A stretch of DNA of 64,000 nucleotides from Medicago truncatula (GCF_003473485.1 NC_053045.1:3002501-3066500); one strand, 5' to 3'; numbered from the stretch's first letter, positions 36,379 through 49,433 are shown. Notes: generated by a model not told the origin, from the sequence alone. Numbers and translations are program-made.

Positions 36379-39300
36379 CTAACGTCTTTGAAAATTGAAG
36401 AGCTTGATTGAGACTGCAAAAATACATGCAAAGAGCACTGCAGTGCCAACAACCACAACTGCACAAACACCTATGAAGTCATGCTTGAAATCAAAATAAC
36501 TTCTTATGAACTCTTGAACTGACTTATTTTCTGATTCCATAATGTTGTTTATATCTCCAAATTGTGATGCAACCAATCCATATAAAGTCCATGCCACAGG
36601 ACATGCCCAATAGTACCACCTCCACCACACAGGAATCCTCTGTTGTCAAAAAAGTTTTGAAGAAATAGAAAATTATAACTTATGCATCAACATAAATACA
36701 TTCATTGAATCTGTACATAGGTTTTGCTCAATGTGTTAAAAGGTTGGTGGTACTTACAGGTCGCGGAATGATAAATCCTGAAAAGAGATTCCAAATTGCG
36801 TAAAATGCTGAAGCCACGATTGAAGCGACGTGGTGATTTGGAGTAACTGCTACAGCCATCATTCCATAGAAGGTGAAGTAGCATAATGTAAAGTACATGA
36901 AAAATATGTACCAAAAGAATTTCTCTAGAGTCCATTCAAATCCAATCATGGCATAAACTATGACACCATATGATGTAGCTTGGACAAAAATATAAGGTAG
37001 CTCTATTATAACCTGCGACAAAATAGAGTGATTTCTATTAACATGAGTAATTATGCAAAGCATAGTACTGTTGAGATATTGATTATAACATATATTTCAT
37101 ATTATCCTTTAGGATTGTTTTTGTAATATCCCGCTGAATTTGTAATAAACTGTCGAATTAGTTGAACATGTCAGAACGGAAATAATTTCTAATGGGCTAA
37201 ATATTTATTGAGAAAAGCTAAGATATTCGGTAAATATCTTGCATATCATCCCAACGGACTTGAGGAATTAAAGAGTTACAAATTAACAAAGGATAATTGT
37301 GTCTTTTCCCTTGAAGGGCAAAATGGTAAACTTGCTAATCAAGATTTTTTTTTTAAGTGGACCAAGGCTAATTCTTCTCTCACTTTCCATATTCTTCTTC
37401 TTGATTCTAGAACATTTTCTTCTCCCTTCTCCCTCTAAGAATTCGGTTCCCTCCCTATACTATCTTAACCACCAAAACTTCATCAAATTACCATGCATTC
37501 ACTACATGAATGGTACACATAAGTTTCTAGAGGTGGTTTAAGCAAGAAAAACACTTCAAAACTTTTCACTCCCTTCTTAATTCCTCAAAACCGCCCCCTC
37601 CTTCAACTTTCCAATTCTTCATTTCTCTTTCAAATTTCATGGGAAACCACATATAAGCTTGCTTTAGGGGACTCAAGAGTGGTATGATTACAAGGGACTG
37701 GAATGAATTTTTTTGTATATGCTGGTTGATGAAGTAAGAGTATGTCACAAATGAGTTGAGTTGTTTCGGAAAGAGCAAGACCTATAAGCCAAGACATAAG
37801 CTATTTTGGAAAATGGACTATGGAGTTTTGGAGCTAGAAAAAGCTGCAAATTGTGGATAAGCTGCTTGTAATTTCGGGACTAATGCCAAGGTGAGTTCCT
37901 TTAGCTTAGAACCCACCTTTGGGAATGGATTATGATTATGTTAGATTAATGAGATAACATGAATAATTAGACCATTTTTATGATTTCTTGTCTTTTGTGC
38001 AAGCATGACTACTATGCCATATGAATGATACATTTGAAACAGAATAGATATGAGATAGTAGAATGATTATTTCTGAACTAGGTACAATTATTAGTTATTC
38101 TAAAATCTCTTTTATGTTAATAAGTATGTTTATGTTAGCATAATTGTTGGAGGGAAATTTTATCAAGACAATTGATATGTATAATTATGGTAATGATTTG
38201 AAATACAGTCTATGAGTAATATGCTCACAGTGAATTATAGAAAATCACAGAAAAAAAATGGAAATGAGTAGAAAAACTTGAAATGAGTAACATGATCATA
38301 GAAAAAGAAAGAAAGAAAGAAATAAATAATAATAAATTTGATAAAAACTCCGTTTGCTACAACGAAGAGATAATGTAGCCTATGAGGAACGGCTCATAGT
38401 AACAAATGTGAAACTCCGTTTGCTACAACGAAGAGATAATGTAGCCTATGAGGAACGGCTCATAGTAACGAATGGGAAACTCCGTTTGCTACAACGAAGA
38501 GATAATGTAGCCTATGAGGAACGGCTCATAGTAACGAATGTGAAACTCCGTTTGCTACAACGAAGAGATAATGTAGCCTATGAGGTACGGCTCATAGTAA
38601 CAATAATGAAATAGTTACCGTTCGCCATAACGAAGAGATAATACGATATATACGCATATAATGAAATGTATAACTAATGATACTCATATTAACATGAAAA
38701 TTATGTTTAGTATGAATTAGCTACGAAGCAATATCTTATGGGCATTTTGCCAATCATTGGAAATGATGAATTTTAGTTACGGAACTCCGGCTCAGTTAGC
38801 CGAAACTAGTTGTTATAAAAAAAAAAAAAAAAATCAGAGACATACTCAAATAAGTATGTCAAAGTATAAGCTATACTAGAATACGATATATTGGATTTAT
38901 GTTTATGATTATTATTATGATTATGGTGATTATGTTTATGATTAAAGTTATGAGTATGACTGTATTTATTATTTAATCAATGTAGTATTTCAGACAGTGA
39001 TTCTAGTTATCCCATTATCGCGCTCAGTTTTGCATAATAAAATTGTATAAACCCAAAATGGGTTGAGTTTAGTAACAGATGGCGATCCTAGGTTCCCCGA
39101 GGTTGCCTATAGCCTAGGATAGGTGGAACTCACTGAGACATCTTGTCTCACCCCAATCCCTTTTATTTATTTCAGATATACAAGTTATTATACGACAAGA
39201 TGGTTTGTGATGAAGAAGAAGTAGCTTGACCATATAGAGTACACGTCAGTGGAACTATTTTGGAGGTAATAGGCAAGAAATTCTATGATTTGTTCAGAGA

Positions 39301-42300
39301 ATATCTATTTATTGTAATTTTAATGTATCCGACGCCAAGTTTAACACACATGCTAGATATCCTAGGTGATTTCTAGTAGGGGTGTTTCAGTTTTGTATGG
39401 CTCATAGTTCGCTGATAAATGGAAAAGTCACTCGCTGTTGCCCCCAACAACCACAGGTATGGCATAGGGATAATCTTGTACACTATACTGTATTATTTAA
39501 ACGCAAGTTGTAATTTTTAACCCTAAGCTAAAACAATAGAAAATCATTGCAACCATGCAGTCGGAGCCGTAGACACAATTGACCAAACTCTGATCAAATC
39601 TTGTGTTCTTTCTTAGTACTAATAATGATCATTATAGGTTCACATTCCTATTTAGATAACATCTCATGGATATAAATACTTGTACAAATACTTAATTTGT
39701 AAAAATGGTGATTTTATTACCTGTGCAAATGCATAGGGTAAGGCAGAATACATTCCAGCAGCTCTTTCTCTATAGAAGACAGATCTTTCAACAGCTACCA
39801 CGGGTTGTACAGACGATGAATTCTGGACCCCAAGGAAGAGAACAGCAGTATACATCGAACCGAGGGCATTAAACAGATCTTGTCTATTTGAGCTGGAAAT
39901 CAACAAAAGAAGTTAACATTCAAGTTGGAAAGAAAATCGGACTAACTATAATATTTCTTATTTTTCACATAATGAAGTTTCACTTACTATTTCCTTCCAA
40001 GGTTCCAGAACATTGTTCCAAACATCAATGCTATGAAAGTAGTGAAGAAAAACCTCACAGCAGTGTATGGCGGATTGCGCCAGTATGACCAATGTTGTTT
40101 CCATAGGCAAGCCAAGCATTGGATCCAAAATGATTGTGAGTATTGGGCGGAGAAATGAAGATCCTTAGAACCAGGAGCAGGTTTGCCTAATTCTACTATA
40201 AGTTGCTTGTTTCTCCTAAAGAATAGTTTATATCAGTGTAAGTATATATTGTTACAATATTATTATTTATACTATAAGTTCTTAAATTAGCTTACCTGTA
40301 CAACTCAGAATTTTTGTATATATCATGAAAATCAACACCTAAAGTATGTTCTTGTGCTGAACTTGTAACTTCCAACATCCAAGTTGCTGGATTATAGCCA
40401 TCTTTAATTTTACTAACCCCTTCGATGCTCTAAAACAACAGAAAATATTAGCATATTAGCTACCAACAAGAATTATGGTTATCAACTTTAATATTTCAGA
40501 CTAAAAACAATATTGAATGCACTTTTCATCCAACCTCAAAATACTTGATCAATTGATTGGAATGACGACCCAATGGCCCAACATATGTTTCTTGTCCTCC
40601 GCGCTTCATTAGGAGTAACTAAAAGAAATCATTTATATTAGGTCAGTTCAAGTACAGAAAAGGAAGAATCATAAAACATGATTTTTTATCAAAATCATTT
40701 CTTACCTCATCAAAAGCTTCGAATATGTCAATACTTGGTTGATGAATGGTGCAAACAACTGTTCTTCCTGTGTCAACCGTGTTCCTAACAGTTCGCATAA
40801 CAATTGCAGCAGCTCTAGCATCTAATCCAGATGTAGGCTCGTCCATGAAAATTATCGATGGGTTGGCCACTAATTCAACTGCAATAGTTAGCCTCTTGCG
40901 TTGTTCAGTTGAAAGGCCATTCACACCAGGCAAACCAACCAAAGAGTTTCTCAATGGATTGAGCTCCACTAGTTCCATGACTTCCTCGATGAACATCTAC
41001 AACCATTTATCAGATTCCAAAGTATGAACAAATAGTCTATGTTCCGAATTCCAGATGTCTCAATGAATGAATATCTAAATCAATGAATCTAGTAAAAAAC
41101 AGAAAAATCACAAAGTGTCTTGAGCTTTAAATACTAACCTTTCTGGAATTGGAATCAACTTCTGCTGGTAAACGAAGCCAGGCCGAGTAGACCAATGACT
41201 CATAGACAGTAACATGAGGAGAATGGATATCATTCTGCTCACAATAACCAGAGATTCGAGCAAACGTTTCTTGTCTTTTAAGGTAGCCTGAAATTTTTAT
41301 GGTGCCATCGATATAACCACCGGTTTTTCTACCAGCCAAAACATCCATTAAAGTAGTTTTACCAGCTCCACTAACTCCCATTAAAGCTGTGAGAACACCA
41401 GGCCTAAATGCACCACTAACACCCTTCAAAAGTACTAATCTATCCTCTACTACACCTTGAACCTTCATTTCCTGTCATTTAGATACTCAATAGTTAAGGT
41501 TCAAAGTTAACTGAACACATTGTTTGAAAATCAAATCTTCAATTATAACTTACTTTGAAAATGACTTACCTGTGGCATGTCAACTGAATATACAACTTGG
41601 TCAAAGATTATAGAATGTGGTTCAAAAGGAAGAATCATTCCCCTTTTCTTTCTGTTGCTGGAGCTCACAACATATTCTCCTAAACTAGCTGCGTAACAAT
41701 TGGAAATTTTGTTAAGATTCTAAAGACATTATGAATCACACCATTTTTTCTGAGCAAAAATGAGGCATGCAAAAGCATCATTATAGAAAACTGAGATGCC
41801 AGTCGGGTTGGCACATCAGCTCCTAACCTAACAATCATCTGCTGTATACCCAAATAATATTAAATAAAATAAAAGTTACATTATGAATCATGAGTCAAGT
41901 TCAAACACATAATTTTGCATGTTTATATTGAGTTTTCATGAATGGTATGAAAAAGATTCATAACCTATGCGCGGTAATTCAACTTCTTGGAGAGTGCCAT
42001 TTGTTATGCTGTCTTCTGATTCTTCATTTATTTTTGCTTGTGGCTTGTCAAATGCTGTAAAAATCATGCATGTTAGTCAATGGCATATTTGCATAACCAT
42101 AAGAAACTTAAATACCAAAAATGAATGTACTCACGATTAAGGTGAGTGAGAGCCATAGTGAATAATATGTTGAAAAGAAACATAAATCCTGTTAATGCTC
42201 CAATCCCTATCCAATACCAATATGCATCTGTGAAGAATCCACGAGACTCCAAAACTTGAATTCCTAGTGTTTTATTTGAATTTGGTGTAAACTACAGTCG

Positions 42301-45300
42301 AAGAGCGAATGAATTAGGCCTGCAAGTTTCTGCTACAAGTAAAAAAATTCAAAAGTTGCTAGTTTAAGAAATTACATGGTTCCAACTATCTCCAAGGAAT
42401 TCATTCACCATTATAGCATTTTGTCCATACATTAAAGGTGAAATCCAGTAACCCCAAATCCACCAGCTTTTGATATCCCCTGTATCATAATATCATTGCC
42501 AATGAAATTGAAAGAAACATTAATATCAAGTTCCATTATATGATAAAATGGAGGATTTAGTTTATTGAACAGTTAGTATAAAGAAGTTTTACACTGCCAA
42601 TCAATTATAATCGTTAGAAATGTTCGACTTTCATCATAAAGATGTTTTAATATGATTGGTTGTGATTGTCTGATAGTGTAATTTTGTTTACATCACAGTG
42701 TATTAGAATTAAACTCTAAAAGAAAACAAGCTTGTAACTTCTGTTTTGAACTCACTTCTGGACATAATGAAGCCACCTAATGTAAGAAGTGCGAGAAGTG
42801 CAAAGGATCCAAATGTGTTGGCCACAATCATGTTTCTACCGAGTGCAGCAATAGCTCGAAATAGTCCAGAAGCCATTTGGTTTATCAGTAATAGCAGAAG
42901 ATACTGCTTTAGTAATCTGCATAAGTAACAATACCTCACATCATTAGTAACACTATCTTCAAGGGGGACAATAGGTTTTAAAATAAGATCCACGACCATG
43001 ATCTAGGCTTCAAAGTCGTGGTTTTTAACGTTTCTACGACCTCAACATTACTGAGTTTTGTAGCCAGGTAAACCGCATTTCATTGTGATTCTCCAAAATA
43101 TCAAGAATTGCGATCCAATGAGCATTAAAATCTAGAACGAGTAGTTTAGACATGCTGTAAATAGATAAGGAAGGTTCTTTACCTCGTAACATTCGGATCG
43201 AATCCTATTACATAATAGGTGAGGAAAACCCAAACAGCAACTTCCAGAAATGTAATAGGAATCTTGAGGATCCATGCAGGTATAGAATATGCCCAAGAAG
43301 GATAAAATAGAAGGTCTCTTTGCTTGTAGAAACTAGGAAGCTTCGCAATGGTCATTGAAAGTTCAGCCAATCCATTAAACATAAGCATAACCACTGAGAA
43401 AAATATAGCACCAGCATAGACACCTCCATCATTCAATGAATCGCGATGCATCTCAGTTCTTAAAAATAGTGTCATGGTCACTGTTGCCATGAGAGTAAGC
43501 TAAAAACATAGGAAGAATATTAAAAAAAAAGTTAAAAGCATGTATGCAAAATATTCATACAATTAAATATAGTATTGAAAATGAAAAAATATTTATACAT
43601 GTAAAGCAACCAGAACTATAATTTACCTGACATATCTTGAAGATGTAAACAAAGGAATTCCTTTTCATAAGCAAATATTCTCTTGAGAAGTTAGCCTTTA
43701 ACAGTTCTTTCTTGTTAACACCGTACTTTTTAGTTGTTAATGCTGCTGGATGATTCTTAGACTTGTCAAATGGAATTGCAAGCTCATCTCTTGTTTTCCT
43801 TCCAACATGGTATGATTGAAATGCCTCAGCAAATTGAGTAACAGTTAAAAACCTGTATGGTTTTTCTCTGTCAACCCAATACTGCTCTTGATCCTTCTTT
43901 GAAGTTACCTGCAAGGAGAAATAGATTAAGACCCTGTTTGGATGAACATCTTAATTAAGTGTTTATCATAAAAATACTTGTGTACAAATTAAGGTTGTCA
44001 AACTCGAGAGTCTAGGTAAACTTGTAGAGCCTACTTATTTAAACTCTATTTTTGGTAAACTCGTACGAGTTGAAATAAACTTTGATAAAATCAGTAAACT
44101 ATCGATTTTACTATTGACTCCCGTTTCTATATTGGTTTGGTGAGTTAACTTGTTTTTGTGACTTAGAATCTTAAGTTTGTAAGAGATTAAGAATTAACTC
44201 GATGGTTTGACAATCTTGGTAAAAACTATTTCTATAACGAAAATAAAATATAGTCATTTTTTTTCATATAAACTATAAGCTGTTTTCACAAGCTATCATA
44301 GAGAGATTATAAAAATAAGCTGAATACATTTGAAACCAAACAGTTTCATAAGTGTATATAAGCTCAAATAAGTCGATCAAAACTCAAATAATAGACACAA
44401 AGATATAAACTTTGACTTACTTCTTGAAGAAAGTCAGCTACCCCTTTCCTCTCAGGACATTTGAAACCAACTGATTCAAAAAAGTCAAGAACATGTTCAC
44501 GCGGTCCTTGATAGACAATTTGACCATCGGATATAAGAATAATGTCATCAAAAAGTTCATAAGTCTCTGGTGCTGGTTGAAGCAAAGAGATAACTGCAGT
44601 TCCATTAAGAATATGAACATATTGCCTAAGAGATTTCACAATTTGGAAAGTTGTGGAACTGTCCAAGCCAGTAGATATTTCATCCATGAATAAAGCATTT
44701 GCTGGTCCAACCAACATTTCTCCTGTGGTAACTCGCTTTCTTTGTCCTCCGGAGATACCACGTAACATTTCATTCCCCACCATAGTATCAGCACATACAT
44801 CCAACCCCAAAAGCTGTATGATTTTCAATTAAATAAGGTCATTTTTTTTTATAAACAGTCTATTTAAGTGCTTACAGCATATAAGTATTTATGTATTAAC
44901 TATTATTTCTAGAACAAAAGATGAAATAAAGGTAAACTATTATTTTGCTTTTCCAATAAGCTACCATAGGAAGCTTATGTAAATAAGATAAAAATAACTT
45001 ATGGACATGTCATAAGCTGTCATTAAATACTTATGTCAGTAACTAAATTAAAATAATTCAATACAAACATACTCTAAATACCTTGTGACTTTACTTCATA
45101 GACAATCTTAAAGAACTTGTAAAGAATAAGAGAGTCTCGTTTTGGCTGTGCTAATACCTTTAGTACATAGTCTGTTACCACACTTTCCTGTTGGCCTCCA
45201 GTTGCAACTGCCTAGTATAGTCAAATTCAATCAAATGTACATTGATTAATATTTATTTCCATGGAATTAATTTCATTATTCTCTTTTTTGTAACAAATAT

Positions 45301-46980
45301 TGATAATAGATTCTTCTTACCTTCATAAAGACATCAATATCTGGGTCTGGCTTAATCTTTGCTTCCTTTTCTCTTCTAGACAACTCAGACAACAAGTCTG
45401 TGGATCACAGAAATTACTTCTTATACTTAGTGAGATTTGTGCGACGCCAAGTTAGAAGGATACTTTCGGAAAAAACAGTTTTTATGCAACCTGGAAGTAT
45501 ACTTTCGAAGAGTTTTTTTTTTCCGTCCGAAAGTATATTTCCGGACACATGTGTGGTTTTTATAGAAATGTGACATAATAAAGAAGCTCGCAATTAGATA
45601 TGAGGGATAAGTTAGATAGGAAAAAAAGACAAGGAATTTGTGTAGAAAATGACTAACCATAACGTGATCCAACGCCTTGGCACCTTGCTGAGAAAGCCAA
45701 TGTTTCCCTAACAGTCATTTCTCCAATATGAACATCATGTTGACTAATATATGCAGCAGTTCTTTGAGGTACAAATTCATCCATCCCATGTCCATTATAA
45801 GTCACTCTCCCAGATACCTTTAGAACACAATGTCATGGAATTTATTGTTTGTTAAAATGACGTAGGTACTCGAGGGGATTTGAACTTTGTCCCTTAAGAT
45901 TATTAGGTCATGTTTTTATTACTGAACTAAAACCTCATGAACAGCGAAAGAGAACAGTATATATTAATGAAATTAAGAGAAAATGATTTTCACCTTGAGA
46001 TTGGGATCAAGCTTTCCTGACAAAGCTAAAAGAAGTGAGGTCTTTCCAGAACTTGGAGGACCAAGAAGCAGTGTCATCCTGCGAGGTTTGACTATTCCAC
46101 TTACATCTTTGAGGATAGTCATATGTTTCTTTTTGCTAGTGAAAATATGGAGATAAGTCAAGATACTCTGAAAGACCAAAGAAAGCATGGTTATGAGACT
46201 AATTGCAAAGTAAAGAAACAACAAAAGCTGAGAAAGTAGAATCTGGTTATATTTACCTCGACTGCATTCATAACTGAGTTCAACAAAGTTGGTAAAGCCC
46301 TGCCTCCAACATAAGCTTCCGCGTCAACAATTAAATGCTCATATCTAACTTCTATTGTTGGAATCTCAATACCAACTCTAAAAGAATTTTAAAACAACAA
46401 CAAAGATAGAGAAAGATTGATTATTCATAAAAGCAGAAAAACTATGAAGAAAAAACACAAAAAGCTATGAAGAATCGCTAACAAGGAGATGAAAGACTCA
46501 TGTACCGAACAATTGTGATGGAGAAAAGACGGAAGACATTTTAGAAACAATGTTTCAGTATTTTCAAAAAATTGTAAAAGAAAATATAGGAATTATATTA
46601 TCTTATGTTATTTAGTTGAAGTGAAAATGAAAACAACATTACCTATCAATTCTTTCCTTAAGCTTCAACAAAAACTTCTCATTTCCCTCTTCAGCAACAT
46701 TGATCAACCTATCCAATAGTTTTTGTCTTTCTTGAAATCCAAGATCACTTAATATATCAATCTCATTTGCAACTCCACGCGATGTCGCCAACAACCCTTT
46801 CCTTAAACGGTTATAAGTCGGGAGTTTTTCAAGTGCAGCCCATCTAAGAGCTTCTTCATCCTCTCCTCCATGCCGTGATGACATCGAAAAAGCCTCCATT
46901 TTACTGTTTCTCCAAACTGTAGTAGAAGAACTACTCATTCGGAAACTGTTACCTGCTTTGTATATATCACTTCCTTCCAT
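36379..46980 (-). CDS. ABCG/PDR full-size ABC transporter C, 22 exons, 1434 aa
   Basis: PDR-type ABC transporter, the closest relative of B in inverted, tail-to-tail position. Exons in transcript order: 46980-46643, 46377-46257, 46167-45994, 45817-45658, 45397-45321, 45211-45158, 44813-44421, 43908-43627, 43499-43183, 42916-42756, 42479-42376, 42291-42135, 42054-41965, 41688-41570, 41471-41139, 40996-40706, 40618-40535, 40429-40296, 40215-39988, 39892-39721, 37012-36758, 36639-36379. All introns are GT-AG and the frame is open throughout. NBD1: Walker [10 protein letters not shown] at 189-197 (last residue S, not T), signature ISGGQRKR (328-335). NBD2: GVSGAGKTT (881-889), LSTEQRKR (988-995), IIFMDE. 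Intron 20 is 2.7 kb because of a solo LTR; the other genes have a short intron there. The linker in exon 14 is the most diverged part against B. Substrate unknown. Confidence 0.94.
37122..39389. mobile_element. Solo LTR, 2.27 kb, inside intron 20 of gene C
   Basis: Starts TGTAATATCCCG and ends GGGGTGTTTCA, i.e. the TG...CA ends of an LTR. It is flanked by a perfect 5-bp target duplication GTTTT (37,117-37,121 and 39,390-39,394). Gene B lacks it at the matching site (about 32,985-32,989). No gag-pol frame is present, so it is a solo LTR of a family with unusually long LTRs (typical of large Ty3-type elements, not proven). It contains a 66-bp tandem repeat and a GAAA microsatellite near 38,300. 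Confidence 0.75.
38348..38611. repeat. 66-bp tandem repeat, four copies, within the solo LTR
   Basis: Units starting CTCCGTTTGCTACAACGAAG recur at 38,348, 38,414, 38,480 and 38,546, almost identical, followed by a degraded fifth (CCGTTCGCCATAACGAAGAG). The period of 66 is a multiple of three, which by itself creates a false open frame. Confidence 0.9.
45855..45945 (-). mobile_element. Old SINE relic in intron 3 of gene C
   Basis: Inverted counterpart of the relic at 26,934-27,012 in gene B: ACTCGAGGGGATTTGAACTT, then a TTACTGAACTAAAACC end. Same position in the homologous intron, so inherited through the duplication. Confidence 0.45.
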
Positions 46981-47435
46981 AGGTGCAACTCAACACCATA
47001 CCAAAACCCTAAAACCTTTTTTCTTTTTTCAATGCAAATGCAGTTACAAACTGATATAACAGACACCAGAAACAATGCTATTTGCAGCAACTGCAGGAAC
47101 TTGTAGCAATGTTTTTCTTTGCAACTAAATAGGAAAACTTGGTTATTTATATGTTGATATCAGGTGGAAATTTAGGAGACACTGATTTGTGCATGAGTTT
47201 TTAGTATTTATATTATTTGTACTTCTTAAAGGAAATAAATATTGATATAACAAAAAGATTTTGTGCACTCTTATAGCATTGGATGCTGCCCTAAAAATTA
47301 ATGCTTTCTAACACAGCATTGTTTAAATATTGATTTGGTGATAACAGTTAGCCTCCCTTTTGAAATCTTTCATCTAATTTGTAGGATTACATAACCAACC
47401 AATTAATCTTTTCTTTTCCATGTGGCAGCATCTCC
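46981..47435 (-). promoter_or_regulatory. Promoter and leader of ABCG gene C
   Basis: On the minus strand it carries a TATA box (ATATAAATA at 47,152-47,144) and the same block order as upstream of B, with small insertions and deletions. The similarity fades beyond about 47,440. Confidence 0.55.
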
Positions 47436-48315
47436 AATTAAGTTAATGAAAATTTACTGTTTTATACTCTCATGGTAAAAAAAAATATAAAAAAAAAAGA
47501 TGGTTATATTATTGAAAAGAAATAATTAATATTATTTTAATATATTTTTAAATAAAGAAATAATTTGAAACAAACAAATACTTCAAAGGAAATATTTGAT
47601 TTTTTGTCTTAACCCTATAATTTTCGAGGAAAAGAAGTTATGACAATGTAAAGTTTGGTAAGGAAGTAAAATTTAATCAGTTATTATTTTAGTCCATGAT
47701 TAAATTTGATTGGTCCTAAGTCCTAATCAATTGGACACTAACTGAATTTCTTTAACTTACTTGAGTTAAAATGTAACCTTAAGTGAATACTTTAATATGA
47801 AAACTTGAGAAGGAAAGTACTAAAAAGTATTGGAATATAAGCAAAGCATGACATGACACGTGCACATAAGACTATATGTTAGCAAATTAAATGTGCCGGC
47901 TGCCACTCTTTTGACTTTTTTTTCCCATTATTGACTTATTGCCATATGACATGCTGCAACATTCATTAATTATCGGTAGCATCAACATAGTTTCAATTTT
48001 AGGAACAATTTAGTTTGAACCACCACACCCATTGTTTGGGTGCATAACAGTACAGTACTATATTGTTGTCTAGCTAAATATTTGTTTCATTTTAATGTCA
48101 TGTCATAGGGTTTAGGTTTTGTTGTAACTAATGTTTATGTTACGAGATTAATTTTTGGTGAGGCCTAAATTATCTCGACGAATTTTGGGTAATTACCATG
48201 CAATATATACAAATTACCATGCATTAGTTATTAAGGGTGATCGTAAAAGTACTAATTTAGGTGTTTGTTAGAACAAGATCAAAAGGAGAAAAATACGAAA
48301 AACACATATAAGATA

Positions 48316-48319
<4 letters not shown>

Positions 48320-48377
<58 letters not shown>
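48320..48377. repeat. TA dinucleotide microsatellite
   Basis: About 29 uninterrupted TA units. Confidence 0.97.
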
Positions 48378-48382
<5 letters not shown>

Positions 48383-48558
48383 ATAATATGAGAATGGTTT
48401 TTTTATATGAGAATGAATATGAGTCATTAGATTAAAAAAGAATGGTTGAGATTAAAACCTCACTTACTCATAAGTGATGTGGAATTTAACGAGAAACTAT
48501 CCCACACACCGCTCTGATTAAAGGGAAAATCAAAGTTATTCACTTCTAATATTTTATT

Positions 48559-49030
48559 GGGTTAAATATGTTTTTGGTCCCTATAAATATATCAACTTTT
48601 CGTTTTAGTCCCTCAAAAATTTTCCATCTTCACTTTTGGTCCCTCTCTTAAAGTAAACTCATATGTAGAATACATAATTTTGAATAAAATTGTGCAGAAA
48701 AATGCATAATATTATAACAAACTCTCCCAAAAAAAATTAGAATTTTTTAACAAAACATGAATTTAATATGAATTTTTATATGTTTGACGGTTAAATATTC
48801 ATAATTAATTTATGTTTTGTTAAAAAATTCTAATTTTTTGGGTTAATATTTTTTACAATATTCTACATATTTCTGCACAACTTCATTAAAAAAATACAAA
48901 AATTAACTTAAAAATAGGGACCAAAAGTAGTAATTGAAAATTTTATAGGGACTAAAAGTTGAAGGAAAAATTTAGAGGGACTAAAACGAAAAGTTGGTAT
49001 ATTTATAGGGACCAAAAAAATATTTAACCC
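48559..49030. mobile_element. MULE-type MITE, 472 bp
   Basis: Long inverted ends of about 56 bp: left GGGTTAAATATGTTTTTGG... with GTCCCTATAAA, right the inverted copy ending ATATTTAACCC. A perfect 9-bp target duplication TATTTTATT flanks it (48,550-48,558 and 49,031-49,039), the length expected for Mutator-like elements. No coding capacity. A degraded relative is at 53,420-53,725. Confidence 0.85.
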
Positions 49031-49315
49031 TATTTTATTTTCAAATCAACCTTTAATTAACCCCCTTTTCAATTGTTTGAATATTCCAACTTTGAGAAAC
49101 CATGCATATGTACTTTAATATTTTAAAGAAATGCATCACACACATTATCATAATTTTAATTGTTGTTGATTGCAATTTTTCTGTGTTTGTGTTCGATGGA
49201 AGAGGATTCGGTAGTTGATTGTGGAGAGAGAGAAAGTTAATGGGAAAGTGATGATACATGATAATGGAGAGAGAGGGTTCAATTTTTAATTAAAAACCCA
49301 ATTAAAAATTGAAAT

Positions 49316-49433
49316 CATGGAGATGAAAAGAAGGCAGCGATGAGAAAGGGTGGTCACGGTGAGAAGAAGAAGAAACGTAGAGGCAGGTTTGGTTTTGTGT
49401 TAGAACATGGAGATGAAAAGAAGGCAGCGATGA
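49316..49433. repeat. 28-bp direct repeat spaced 90 bp
   Basis: CATGGAGATGAAAAGAAGGC and the following 8 bases occur at 49,316 and again at 49,406. Confidence 0.8.

Noticed and set aside
38354-38614. 86-aa open frame of repeated Leu/Arg/Gln-rich units
   Set aside because: It is only the 66-bp tandem repeat read through; the period is a multiple of three, and it lies in a solo LTR with no start context or homologue. Not a gene and not a CRISPR array, since the repeats are contiguous without spacers.
40746-41027. Antisense frame opposite the second NBD (also at 31,186-31,467 and 21,600-21,944)
   Set aside because: It appears in all three transporters only because the sense exon is conserved; it is a mirror of exon 16.
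15692-46980. One or more of the three transporters being a pseudogene, as the broken frames first suggested
   Set aside because: All interruptions coincide with GT-AG introns; the joined exons keep phase in all 22 exons of each gene and all ABC motifs are present.
48320-48377. Origin-like or regulatory AT element
   Set aside because: Simple TA microsatellite.
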